NCBI GenBank assembly: GCA_030549335.1
Contig: CM060194.1
Span: 20,710,171-20,774,170, forward strand
Length of the DNA: 64,000 nt
DNA from: Pontederia crassipes
Taxonomy: Eukaryota; Streptophyta; Magnoliopsida; Commelinales; Pontederiaceae
Reading direction: 5' to 3'
Below are positions 35,681 through 48,111 of this stretch, piece by piece (the first letter of the stretch is position 1; every line of letters begins with the position of its first letter). A program made the translations under genes and the position numbers. The notes under the pieces were generated by a model, which did not search any database, was not told where the DNA came from, and saw nothing but the letters and a program-made list of their open reading frames with translations.

Positions 35681-36501
35681 AGAATAATTTTCACCATTAA
35701 TCTCTTAATTTTCACTCATCTCATTTTGGTTCTTGAATTTTATTTTGTAATAAATCATTCTCTCAACTTATAAATTTCCAACAAAAAAAATCCTCAACCT
35801 CCAATAATAAGTTTCCAAATCAATTTGCTAACTAGAATGGTGACATGCCAAGTGAACTCAAATAAAATAAAAAAATATTTTAAAATAATATATAATATTT
35901 ATTTAAAAATAACTTAATTTTTTTTTAGAAAATAGAGAGAGGAGGGGTGCAAGACCTTACTCTCTCTTTCTCTTTTCTATTTATAATTTATTTATAAATA
36001 AAATTTTATATATTATTTTTATTAGTGCGCATAAAAATCTCAGTATGTTATATTAATTTTTTATTAAAATGCTAACTTGACATACTCTACACTAAAATAA
36101 AATATATTTGTTAAATATTTTTTTATAAAATGTTCACGTCCCTTTCTTGCCCTTTCTTTTTATTTTTTATATTTTATTTTAAATAAATATTTGTATATTA
36201 TTTTAATAAAATATATTTTATTTTATTTCAGTCCAACTTAATTATCCCTACTCCCTCTTTTTTAAAAAATTTTAATTTTACTTTTAAATAAATAATTATA
36301 CATTATTTTTAATAATACATAATATTTTATTTGAGTTCAGTTTACATAAATGCAAATTGATTAAAAAACTTGTTATGACAGGTTAAGAGGACTTTTTTTA
36401 TTATAAATTTATAAGTTGAAAGACTGATTTAGTATAAAATGAAATTTCAAATCAAAATAGGAACGATTGGAAGTTGAAAGACTAATTATGAAAATTACTC
36501 C
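35681..36501. mobile_element. Degenerate long-TIR element
   Basis: The left arm (AATAATTTTCACCATTAATC, later TCTCAACTTATAAATTT) matches the inverted right arm (AGTAATTTTCATAATTAGTC, TTTCAACTTATAAATTT) over about 200 bp with many differences. Target duplication not identified; ends approximate. No coding region. Confidence 0.5.
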
Positions 36502-36755
36502 ACACCCCAAATTAAGTTCATCTTAAAAGTTGAGAGTTGAGAGATCAGCAACCAACAACATATAGTGGCACTCATAAGAAACTAAGAATACAAAAACAAA
36601 CACAATGATGAGTCTTTCTACATAAGTCATAAGCATTAATTAAAATGATGAAAGAAGCATAATTCTGTTTCCTTTTCTTCTTGCATATATAATATATATG
36701 TATATATATATAATAAATGATGAGTCTTTCTACATAATTCTTATCCTTTTCTTCT

Positions 36756-36807
<52 letters not shown>

Positions 36808-36835
36808 TGGCATCACTTGAATATTTCCATATATA
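36502..36835. repeat. AT-rich spacer with (TA)n and a local duplication
   Basis: GATGAGTCTTTCTACATAA and TTTTCTTCTTGCATATATA each occur twice (about 36606-36690 and 36719-36770). (TA)n at 36759-36804. No gene. Confidence 0.7.
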
Positions 36836-38164
36836 TTAAAGTTGACACATCTTGGATCTCCTGGTGGGCAAGCTCTTGTCAATATGGATCACGAATGTAA
36901 GCTTTGTAATCTCCTTAGCCCACTGATGAACTAATTCAGGTCGTCGATACTCCAAGATCAATTCAGCAATGTCATCTCTTGGATGATTCATTTGGTCAGT
37001 AGCTGGATCTGTAAGAAGCATGGACGTGCGAGCTTCTTGACATGGTATTGTACAGATGTGAGAAATGACTGCAGCTCTGAGCATGAGTCAAGAATTCAGA
37101 AGAATTAAACTCAGGAGATCAGTTAGAAGAATCAAACTCAGGAGATCAATTTATTTATTCCAGTATCAAGTATATATGTGGTCCGTGGATTTAAGTGGCG
37201 ATGTTTTTTTCTTGCTGAACTTAAGTCTCATGATGTCTTAATTATCTATAGGAGTTTGCTGCGGCCTGCCAAAAGAAGGGTTGGATTGCTTCCAATCATC
37301 ATGGGGTCACATCGTAAGATATAATCAAGATTCAGAAAGGCCAGCTTTTTCCAGTTTTCAACAGAAATCTGCATTAACATACAACAACAACAACAAAGCC
37401 TTATCCCACTAGGTGGGGTCGGCTACATGGATCATACGACTGAAATCTGCATTAACATATGAGAAAGAAATTAACTAGCATAAATAAGAATAGCTAAGGA
37501 ATATTGCTTGAATAGAAAAGGGAAGCGCAAGCATTATATTATATATCCTAAACTCATCGACTCAATTTAGCGATCAGAAGAATGAGAGTTATGAGAGAAA
37601 ACAAGACACCAAGAATCATGCAGTGCATGATCAACTGATGAACGAGTTTGTAGAGTTTGTATTTTTCTTGAGGGAAAGTAGAAACCTTCTGATCGGCATT
37701 GAGGTTATCAGTCGTGCAAAAATGATCTTAAGTGTACTCCAAGAAGTCGATAGGAGGAGTTGAAAATGAGTGTTGTCCCTACTTCAACAACATTATAGCA
37801 GTATAGCTCGTCTCCTGGATGGCATTCCTCAGCATTGTTAATGGTTGCTTCCCATGTCGTGGGTGCAACTCCTTTCTTGTTTCCGTCCACACTTCTAATC
37901 AACTAGAGGTTCACAAGGAAGAGTAAGAAGGGTAATTAACATTAGCGATGTGATATCCACAAGAAAGCCCTTCGAGCACAGAAAGCATTATTAGCTTGCT
38001 TACGTCGAGCAACTGTTCAGAATCACTGAAATGGGCTCTCAAGAGATGCTGTGCGGTAGAGATCCCAGAATCCAGCAGCCGCTTGTGAATTGGTCCATCT
38101 TTATCAATTCCATCCAAGTGATAAACTTCGTCCTCCGGCGATGGAGGATGATGCTTCTTGTCGG
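36836..38164 (-). pseudogene. CBP60-c': second exon 4-5 set and C-terminal exon
   Basis: Segments on the - strand: exon 4' 38164-38004 (161 nt as in the other copies; KKHHPPSPEDEVYHLDGIDK), exon 5' 37902-37686 (TWEATINNAEECHPGDELY, GTTLIFNSSYRLLGV, then a TGA), an exon 6-like piece near 37370 (SVENWKK), and a last exon 37084-36836 (EARTSMLLTDPATDQMNHPR ... LPTRRSKMCQL). Exon 5' is 217 nt where its paralogue has 207, a 10-nt change that breaks the frame. It follows the complete exon 3-7 set of CBP60-c on the same strand with no exon 3 of its own, so it is a tandem exon duplication or the 3' end of a fourth fused copy. Confidence 0.8.
37381..37441. mobile_element. 61-bp retroposon with 17-bp target-site duplication
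   Basis: ACAACAACAACAACAAAGCC, then TTATCCCACTAGGTGGGG and TCGGCTACATGGATCATACG, flanked by perfect GAAATCTGCATTAACAT copies at 37364-37380 and 37442-37458. Related to the conserved end of Au-type SINEs and to 3183-3221. Confidence 0.85.
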
Positions 38165-38394
38165 CTGAAATTTAGCACGATTAATAAGGGAAACAAGGCA
38201 TTAAAAGCTAGAGTGCCTAATTCGTTTTAGATTATAGTTCTTTCATTTCAAGATTTTCAGATGTTAATAATGTAAACATCGATTCTGTAGAAAAAAAATC
38301 ATTTCTGTCTTGCAATCATATATAGTTTTAGGTCATCAGTGGATCAAAATTCCGGTGCTGTGCTTACTGAACTCAAGCTTTACTAATGTCTAAC

Positions 38395-39822
38395 TGAAGG
38401 ATGCTGCCTAATTAAAGAAGCCATTTCGTAAGCTGAGCTGGGATGAAATGCTTGCTGGAGAGGATCCGAAGTGCTGGCAACTGTTGCTGGAAGGTTGAAC
38501 AATTCCAGACATTTTGGAAAGCCTGTTTTTTCAAGTTTTGTACAAGACTCTACAGCGGGAAAGAATTATTTAGCTAGCATCAAATAGAACACTACATATG
38601 AAGCACTTCTTGATTATTAAACTTAATGAACATTTAGAAATGTATCAAACCTGCTGCTCAACAGTGAGGGCGCTGGCTTTACAATAAGTGCCACCATAAT
38701 ATACTCCTCGAAGTTGAAATATGGAGTTGAATATGAGTTCCATTCCCTGTTCAGTGATATCATAAGAGTAAAGCTCATCTCCTGGATTACATTCACTAGC
38801 ATGTTTTATGATTGCCTCCCGTGTCCCCTCGGCATCTCGTCTCTTGCCTCCAATCAGCTAAAGATTTCAATCAAGAAGGAGAAGAATTAGCATGCAATTT
38901 GGCTTCCACAAGAATTAATGAATGTCCTGCGAAAATATTCTTAACTTGCATACCCTGCGCAAATTTTCCGGATCGCTGTAATAGGCTTGCAAGAGTTGCT
39001 GCGTCGTAATGATCCCATTGTCCATCAGCCTCTTGTGAATTTTACCATTTTTCGAAATTTTTTCCAGGTGATGAACTTCTTCAGTCAGTCTTGGAGGATG
39101 ATGTTTCTCATTACCTGATATTTTAATTAGCATGGCATATACAGCAAACAAATACATTTTATGTCAGAGAGTGAAATTAGCTACAAAGGTACATGAATTA
39201 TGATTGATAGTTAAAGCCATAATTTAGCAAAAGGGTTCACTCTTGTCTTGCACAAGCAAGGAACTCGAGTGATCCCATTAATGAATGAACGAGAGGTAGT
39301 GTTTCAGCAGCAGTTTGGAATGTAAAAAAGAATTCACCTTTTACACGTCGGTCCTTCACCCTGAGAAGGTCGCTCATTCCTGCTCCAACATCTGTAACTT
39401 CATTTTGGTGCAATATCAATCCCAATTTGAACTTTCCGCTCCTTCTCCGAGCAGAGTTATCTGTAAATGTTATGTTAGTAAGACGGACAACACCTTGTTC
39501 CAGTTTGATAATAACTTCTCCCATCAGCAATGGTCCTTTTCCCTTTCTCGATTTCACTATGTGCTCCATGAACGCCTCATTAGCCCGGCCTTCTTGTACA
39601 TCAGCACAAAAATCGCCATCAAGAACCACAATCTCGACCTTTGCAGAAGACCAAGGAGAAGACGTGGCTATGCATCCCAGGACGGTATCGAAGATGGCAA
39701 TCTCCACATCCTTCTCGTCTTTTGACTTCAGTTCGGTGCATGTATAAAGACATTCAGGCATGACATTCTGAAACTGCAATCTACATAATCTAGCTTCCGA
39801 GTTTGCCGAAATTGTAGCCATC
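38395..39822 (-). pseudogene. CBP60-c: central exons 3-7
   Basis: Exon 3 39822-39338 (CBP60 core: LQFQNVMPECLYTCT, EIAIFDTVLGC, SSAKVEIVVLDGDF, MGEVIIKLEQGVV), exon 4 39114-38954, exon 5 38857-38651 (GDELYSYDITEQGMELIFNS intact), exon 7 from 38549. Exons 3-5 are open and in phase. Exon 7 has lost 7 nt near LQNV-WN relative to CBP60-b, shifting the frame to an early stop, and its GT donor reads TT. If exon 3's ATG (39821) served as start, a truncated protein with the DNA-binding core could still be made. Upstream exons lie beyond the 10.1-kb retrotransposon. Confidence 0.85.
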
Positions 39823-40033
39823 CTACAACAAATAGCACCAAGATTGATTGTGCATGTTGAACTATCACATATTGATAAGCTGATAAGACCAATTTGAGCC
39901 AATTGGAAAGGCCCGTTGCATGCCCAAGATTACCTGTAGTTTTCTGTTTAATTAGGACCAGATTAATCGGAAGGTAATGAAGAATGCTCATAAAACAGCA
40001 AAAATACTACAAGTATAACACTGGTCCAACACG
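39823..40033 (-). other. Left part of CBP60-c intron 2
   Basis: Intron DNA between exon 3 and the retrotransposon; its continuation is 50167-50197. Confidence 0.7.
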
Positions 40034-40038
40034 ACACT

Positions 40039-43000
40039 TGTAATGCCCGAGATTAATAGGGAAAAAGAAGAAAATAAAATAAAAGGAAAAAATAAAAAGT
40101 GGAATAAAAAAAAGATAAAATCTGAGTTTGATTTGCACTACAAGAATTTCCAATTTAGATGACGTTTGTTATTATATCAAACGTCATTAATGCATGCTTA
40201 ACTTTGCAACATTTAATAAACGTCTCCTAAAATTCTATAACTTTGCCTGCGACCGCTCCGATCCCCCTCACGACCTGAAAGACGATGACTGTGGCAACAA
40301 GGATGGCGAAGAAGGAAGCACGGAGGTCGCCAATCGTGATGTGGAACTAAAGCAGCTGATGGCACTAACGATTAATATTGCAAGATGCGACGTTGTAAGT
40401 ATTATCCTTTGATACTTTTCTATGGTGTTCGGAGTCTTGATATTAATATTGGAAAAAGACAGCTTCTTTTTCTACTTGAACTGTGTTGAACGGGTTGATA
40501 TATATGATGCAAAGTATAATCCCTTTCCGTTTTGCTCTGTTAATTCTATTGCGATGTGAATTTCTAATCTAAACTTCATGGATACTCAAAATGTATGTAT
40601 CAAGTGGAAGCCACCCTTGCCCATAAGTTGTTTGATATATTATCTCTGTATAAGAGCATTGTTGTTGCCTGTTGATACATCAGCGAAATGCATGAATTAG
40701 GTGATGCTACCTCGATTCATTGTCTCAGGAAGAATTGAATGTTCTGTTAAAACGAATGCAGGTGAAACAGTGAAAGAACAATCAATCAGCAGCAAAGATA
40801 AAGACACACAATCAATCAACCAACATGATTCTGCATAATAGAACTTGTGAATTCAGGCTTCCTTTTAGTATATCGATGGGTTTCAATTTTTTTTCCTATT
40901 TGATTGTTCCTTTAAGGCATTCAAAGTTACAGAAGAAGTTGTTCTCCAATCTTACAGCTCAATATTTTTTAGTATATTGGACTTGTTTCACGTGTGGCAG
41001 GAAGGCAACCAGAAATCATGCAATGGAAATATTTGTTCACACAGATGCTAATGAATTTTTCATAGCTATCCTAATCCTTCTACATATACATATGAGAGGC
41101 ATTTTTTCTATCCTTTTGAACACCCTCTTCAGCCTCCAGCCTAGTACAAGCCAGTACAAGGCTCTATCCTTTTGAACTACCATATGGGTTTTCAGAACTC
41201 AATGAATATGATTTGCCCCAATGTTTTATAATACCTGGAAATCATGGTTTGTATTTGATTCTCCTACATATTCCCTTTTATTATGCATAATATATTTCAT
41301 CATCCTTTATTTATCCTTTTTAACAATGTTTTTTTTTAATTTTGGTTACAAGCTAGGATGTTCTTTTTCTGCAGATTGGTTTAATGGGCTTCATACTTTT
41401 ATGAGGTACATATGCCATAAATCTGGTTAGGTGGGTGGTTTATGCCTTAAAAGAAGTTATTTTTCCTTGCAACTTCCCAGAGGGTGGTGAATATTTGGTC
41501 TTGATCAGGCATTTCGTGGTGTCATTGATGTCTATCAATTCAAATTTTGTGTAGAGTTATGTCAACAAAAGGTACCTTATTATGATGATTGTATGATTAA
41601 TTAATTTTTTGCTTTCATATCATCTTTCATACTCTATAGAAGTTATCATCGAAATTGTCACAATTACTCATTGCAGTTGTGGTTTACTATCACTATAAAA
41701 TTAAAATTATCTAAGAACTTAGAAAAGTATTTATGGAAGCTTATGGGTGTGATAAAAAGTTTGCAGGTCGATAAACATGACTCTGTAAGTATTTTGACTC
41801 ATGAACCTACTTCATATTGGCCTTTTCTATGTTCCCTCAGGAGCATGCTCTATTGGCATATGAACTACCTGGGGACCAACATCTTCGCCACCCTTTCACA
41901 GCTCATCATCCTCACCAACTTCGGGAAGTTCATCAGTTGCCGCCACTAGGATGATCAGGCCACGCGCATCCAAGCCGATCCATTGCGTCCAATAACTTTT
42001 TCGATCATCAACGGCCATGTCGCATAATTTAATATAAACTCTTAGGCAGAAATGTAATTCACATGCAAATATATTAAATTTTCATGTGCTTAATTTCATC
42101 TTGTTATAAAGTTGCACAAATTTAGTACCCAAAAATCTTATCTGTGTGAATGAAAATATATGACATAAGCTGGCTTTGGCATGTTTTGTTATTTCTTCAC
42201 AGCAATGTTCTTTTCAAATGTGCATAAAATTTAGCAAATTAACTTGACATTAAAAAGTATCACAAATAATAAATTTCTTTTTTTGTGACGTTTAAGAAAC
42301 GTCACCAATAGTTACGCTTTAGTGACGTTTCAACATGCTTTGAGTAATAATTAGTGACGTCTACACGTCACCTATTTATGTTTTTTGGTGACGTATAACC
42401 GTCACCAAAAATTAAATTTTAGTGACGTTTAAATTTCTTATGACGTTTAATTAATAAACGTCATGAATACTTTCAGTAACGCGGCTTTAGTTACGTCTGT
42501 AGCTGACATTTAATAAACATCTCTAAAACATTGTTGTGACGTTTAATATGGTTTTGGTCACGTTTATCGAACATCCCCAAAGCTAATTTTTGGTGTAGTG
42601 TTGTTTGATTTGATTTGATCAGGGAGGAGTTGATTTCTCATTTAAACTCGGATTCTTCCCTTATAAATATGAGGCCAAATCAAACTAGAATCCCCTTTTT
42701 GTTTCCTCACGAGCCGGCCCTAGTTTCTCCTCTTACATGCGCCCTTTTCATTTCCTTCTCGTCCCTGACGGCCGTCGCTATACAGGAGACACAGCGGAGG
42801 ACTTGGACGGGATCGGTCGCGCATCTGGACAGAGAGGAGCAGGCAGAGGAAGAGGAAGAAGAAGACAGCAGTAACAGTTTCTTGGATAGAAACTTCAAGG
42901 TACGGAACTAGGGTAGATCCTTCCTAGAATCATGATTTTAGATTCGACGCATGTCCTAGTTCATGCCTAGTATTAGTTCCTTAATTTATGATGATTATGG

Positions 43001-44806
43001 ATGCCGACCGTCGCCGAAAAAGATTTACAGAACGTACACCACGCCTATGCCATTCTGCGTAAGAGGAACCCATCCCGAGTTTCCCAGAACCTGGCCCGGG
43101 CAAGTCCATACTCGGACCGAGTTCGATGGAACTCGGCCGGGTCCGTCATTGTCGCGAGTGCGAAGCTCTGCAACGAAGAAGAACCCGGCCCGAGTTGATG
43201 ACAACCTGCCCCGAGCTGTTCCACGATGAAGTCACGCTCGACCTCGACTTCTGTCGAGCGGTCGACCGAATTGTTAAGTACGAACCTGGCCCGGGTTGAC
43301 CTACACCCGGCTTGGGCCATGTTGTGTTTTTCTTCCAATATTACCCTTACGATCTCGGCCCGGGTTTCACTCAACTCGGCCCGGGTTCCGATACTACCAA
43401 GATGATTTTTATGATCTTTTGATCCCTGATTCATGTGCATAGTCCTGATTTAAGTCGTGATATGATTATGTTATTTGTCCTTAATAATGATGATGTCTAT
43501 TACGACCTTATGATGACTTAATTTAGATCCAATCATATCTATGATGTCATTGATCCATATCTATCGATCTTGATCTATCTTATGATAATGGTGATGATTA
43601 TGATGTTCATATATTTCTGATTTCTCTCCATGATCCTATCTTGTAACTCTGATTAAGTCATATATATAATGATGATGATGATTAGGACCCGTGATCAGTA
43701 CGATTCGCTGATCCTTTCTTATGATGATCAAATCTTAATCATGTTTCTTATGTCCTAATTAAAGATAAATTAAAAGCTGCAAGATTAAAGATGAAAAATA
43801 TTAAATAGAGAGCTCTTTTTATGATGGACTGATGACGATCAGTTATAGACTGACTTCGGTCAGTTATGGACTGATTACGGTCAGTTATGGACTGACTTTG
43901 CCAGGTATGATGATGATGATGGAAGGGTTGAGGCAGGCCTCCTCGTGGATTGAAATATACTCCACTATAAGTCAAAGATAAATAATAAGATGATGAAAAA
44001 GATGAAGCATATTAATAACGAAATCTCTTTATGATAATCAGTGGCTCTTGTCACACTTATGACGATCTTTCCATGATCTCTTGATCTATTATTAATATGA
44101 CTTAAAGGAGATGATACAAACTATGATTTTCTATCTTCATACAATTATCTCTCATGAATCTTTATATGATGATGATCTCATAATCATGATTATCGACTCT
44201 TGTCATTTTATGATGATTTATTATGATCTATTTTGATCTTATGATCCTAAGAAGATGACATCATGATTTATGAATTTCTTATGATCTTAGTGATCTTCTA
44301 TCCATATGACATGTTACAAGCATCCTTTTATTTATATCATGATGATGTTTATTTTGTTTTTATATGATGATGATGTCCTTATGATTCTTATCTAGTATCA
44401 TGATCTTATGATTATTTTGATCTTACTTCCATACTGAGTTGCAAAACTCATAGGGAGGTTTCTCCCTTGCATGTTCTTAAATGTAGGACCAGATCTTAAT
44501 GATGAAGGTGGCCAACGGTGACAGATCGAGCCCATAGGTGGTTGCTCATGGATATCTTGAGTCCTTTAGTTTGATGTACTAGCTTCCCTTTGAACTCATA
44601 TGAAGTTCTTTATCAGTCTTCCGCATACTAAGATGTCATAATCTTTTTATTATTTAATGATGATTAAGTCTTCCGCGTTTATATGATGTTTGAGTTGACC
44701 AGTCAAAGTCTTCTTTTTTGTCAATATGATGTACATGTAAGGATGATCCGTAGCATTCCCGAAGCGTATTCTGTCACGTGGCGGGGTGCGATTTGAGGAC
44801 GTTATA
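40039..44806 (+). repeat. 5' LTR, interrupted by CACTA
   Basis: Without the CACTA and its TTG duplication it is about 2.3 kb. TATA box CTTATAAATATGAGG near 42660. GGTCAGTTATGGACTGA tandem motifs at 43832-43905. Extremely rich in ATGATG words. The GCCCGGGTT-rich segment 43040-43390 is longer than in the 3' LTR. Confidence 0.9.
40136..42600. mobile_element. CACTA element nested in the 5' LTR
   Basis: Starts CACTACAAGAATTTCC, ends TTTTTGGTGTAGTG, flanked by TTG (40133-40135, 42601-42603). The 3' LTR has the unbroken site near 48205. Subterminal DNA carries many TGACGTTT...AAACGTCA palindromes, densest at 42280-42560. The interior has exon-like scraps (a 72-codon frame from 40194 ending at a GTAAGT donor; YWHMNYLGTNIF near 41850) but no transposase I can recognise. 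Confidence 0.9.
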
Positions 44807-47800
44807 GTTAGGTATCAGAGTCTAAAGTTAGGACATTATCATGTCCTAATGTATGATGTCATGATTCATGTGCAAAGTGCCACGAGCAGTCACCGCGCCA
44901 CCTGATGTAAATCCAAGTAAGTTATGTCTTTTATTCATAAGTTAAATGATTAAGATGACCACTTCTGATCTATGATATGTGGCTAGGTCAATATTGATTA
45001 TTTTTATGATTCTCATAACGATGATCTATGATGAAGTACTATATGAACATAGAATAATTGCAGGATGTGATAATTGGCATGCCAATATTTATCTTTCATA
45101 CGACCTATTCAATTCATGTCCCACTTCACATTGTCCATCCTGCCAAGATGAAGAAGTACTGATTCAATGATTTGATCAAATACATATCCTTGATCTTATG
45201 TGTGATCCCCTTTTATATTATTGATCTGATTATTAATCAAAGAAGTATTCTCTTTGTGATGATGTTTAGAGAAGGATCACATCAAACATAGGTCATAATA
45301 AAAATTATTGATTTAAATTGATCTTATAAAGATTATGATTGACATGATTCCATTATCAATCTTATCAAATCATATGATGATGTCACTACCCACAATAATA
45401 GACAATGCTCTTAGTGAGCCGATTGATCCTTGTATGACATAAGCTACCTATGAGGATGATGACCTTATGAAAATAATTTCATACCATAAATTATGTCCTA
45501 GTAGTACAAATGACGATGGAAGATAAGATCTTTTTTTCACATCGGTTAGAAATTCTTAGGAGGATTATGATGAAATTCTTAGGGTGATTTTCCTCCTAAG
45601 ATGTATAAATATTGTGCAAGAAGAAGAAGATAGTTACCAATACTCAAATGAACTAAAAGCTACAACTAGAAGTTGAGTGTCATATTGACCTTCTTTCAAG
45701 TATGATCTTGATTTTAAAGACCTCAAAATAGATGAACTGAAGAGGTAAATTAGTAACTTTAAGACAAGAAATTTATGAGACCGAGTGTCTCATTTTTTTT
45801 ATGTTTCTTTTTTTTATAAAGAAGAATGATAACTCTATGAAGTTAGAGATTGATTACAAGATGTTAATCAAAATAACTATCAAGACACAAGTGTCTGTTA
45901 CCATGCAAAGATGGCCTATTTAAGGCTGTGTTCTCAAGATCAATCTATGGGGTGAGTACTAACAGCTTCGAGTTGTTGAAGAAGATGTAATGACGATAAT
46001 TTTCCTGGCAATGAATGGTCACTATAAATTGAGTGATGTCATTGGACTAAAGAACACCCCTCAAACTTTTAGGTCCTCATGAACATTGTATTCAAACTAT
46101 GCCTAAATTTATGTAGAAAAAGATTAAAGTGTTCATCGATCAAAAGAACCTTAAGTATGTTTTCTTTTAGTAATACCCTAATATGTGACAATGAAGATGA
46201 CATGAAGTTTTTGAAAGATTCTGAGTTCTCCATGAAAAATAAACTTGGTTACACATACACTCAGACATAAGTGATGTTCGCTAGGCTTCATGAGGCTGCG
46301 TATGAAATGATGAAGGAACTAGGCATGTGGAACCCAAAATGATGAAGTTCCAAAAATAGCAATATTGGATAAATAATATAAGTCTGGGTCGCGGTCCATT
46401 TGGAAATAAGTCTTACAAGAAGGAGTATTATATGAATGTTTTGAGTTTGGGTTGCGATCCATTTGAGATTATATCTTATAAGGAATTAAAGGAATATTAT
46501 AAGCCTGGGGTACGATCCATATAGAAAGTACAAAGAAGTATAAGGATATAACAATGAGTCTGGGATGTGATCCATTTGTGAAGTACACAGATGTATAAGG
46601 ATGAACAAATAGCAATGACATAAAATATGAAGATACAAAAGTATGTTCTAAGTACCTATTATGTCAATATGAAAAAGGTAGAGCACTAGAAACCTTATGA
46701 AGAGATGATGCACAACATTAATAATTTTATATAATGATGGCATTATCTAGGATGACACTTTTATCTATTGATGTCAATGCTAATCTTAATGATCCTTATG
46801 ATCATATATATAATTATATGAATTATGATCAATTTTATTTTATAAAGATGGTGACTACCAATGATGATGGATTATACTTAATGACCCTCATGATAAGTTT
46901 CTCCCACCATCCTAGGCTATACCATTGTTGACCTTAATGATCCACACGATAATCTACATGTCGACCATCCTATAATAAAGGAATGATCATATGATGATGA
47001 TGCATCTTTTGCTGCCAAATAATCAATCTTTTTTATTTTCTCATGATGTCCCATAATTGTATAATCAATCATATCATATGCTACCTTGATGACCTTTAGT
47101 CTTAGGATCAACGATGATCATGTCGTATGCTCATGATTATGATGATCACTTTTATGGAATTAATCATGAGATAAGGTTTTATTTTCCACCATCGATGCTT
47201 ATCGATTCTATGTCATTGTTCATGATGATTTCTATTGTCAAGGAGGATTACGTCATTTGTAAGATTTTCTTCGAGATGTTATATAGGATACCATACTGCT
47301 TACCTACATGTAGGAATGAGATAGGTGAAATGAAGTTTCTAAATGCCAAAGAGTTGAGATAAACAAAATGAACATGTCAAGAAAGTTGAATTGAATATAA
47401 AGAGGATGAAGACAGCTTAGGCATGATAAAAAAACAATTTTACCAAGAAAGACTGATGTAGATGAATTTTTAAACCTGATGATAAAGTTGTATGAAAGGT
47501 ATCTCCAACCAAGTTCCTCCTACTAAGAAGGTGTTTGATCCATATCACCCATTTATTCAGAAATTGAAATATGTCCAAATGATGTCATGACATTCTCAAG
47601 TTTTCTCAAGATGATTGAAGCTGATTTTGCTCCTAAAAGTCTTAATTGGTCCCTTGCAATGAAAAGTTAGGAGGTTAGGTCAAGAAAGATGCAAGATGAA
47701 AAGAGAATTGTCATGGCCTATTTAAAGAAGAGTTTACAACTTCATATGAAACAATTCTCTAATTGACATATGGATGATTTAGATAACAACACATTATTGT

Positions 47801-48111
47801 GTTGACTGAAGTAGATTTTATTTCTCAATTATAGCAAAGGCAAAATAGAAAGATGAACCATATGATGAAAAGAAAATGCCATATGACCTTTGCCCTAAGG
47901 TATATTATGATAAAATGACTCATTGTCCCAATGCATATGATGACGGAAGGACTATGTTCTTAAGATGATGAAGATGAAACGATGATGAACAAATATTTTT
48001 TTAAGTGTGAGATGTACCATTGCACAAATGACCAAGAAGTTTCCTTTTTGTTAATAAGCTTCTACCCGATGATTAAATTCGCTGATGAATTTTATTTTAA
48101 GGGATTTATGA
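44807..48111 (+). pseudogene. Decayed gag-pol region of the 10.1-kb retrotransposon
   Basis: Most of the internal domain is lost or unreadable. The RT trace near 46010-46140 is in several frames with stops. A fourfold repeat at 46381-46590 has the core CTGGGTCGCGATCCATTTG. No intact frame over 100 codons. Confidence 0.75.

Noticed and set aside
40194..40412. 72-codon frame as a real gene
   Set aside because: It lies inside the CACTA. A GTAAGT donor follows the acidic stretch, so it may be a captured exon, but with no partner exon I could not support a gene.
42615..42911. 98-codon frame that recurs at 48212-48508
   Set aside because: It lies in both LTRs of one retrotransposon at the same place, just after the TATA box. 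It is LTR leader sequence, not a gene pair.
43748..43975. Protein repeat TDRNQSITDRSQSITDR
   Set aside because: Translation of the GGTCAGTTATGGACTGA repeats in the LTR on the opposite strand; not a protein repeat.
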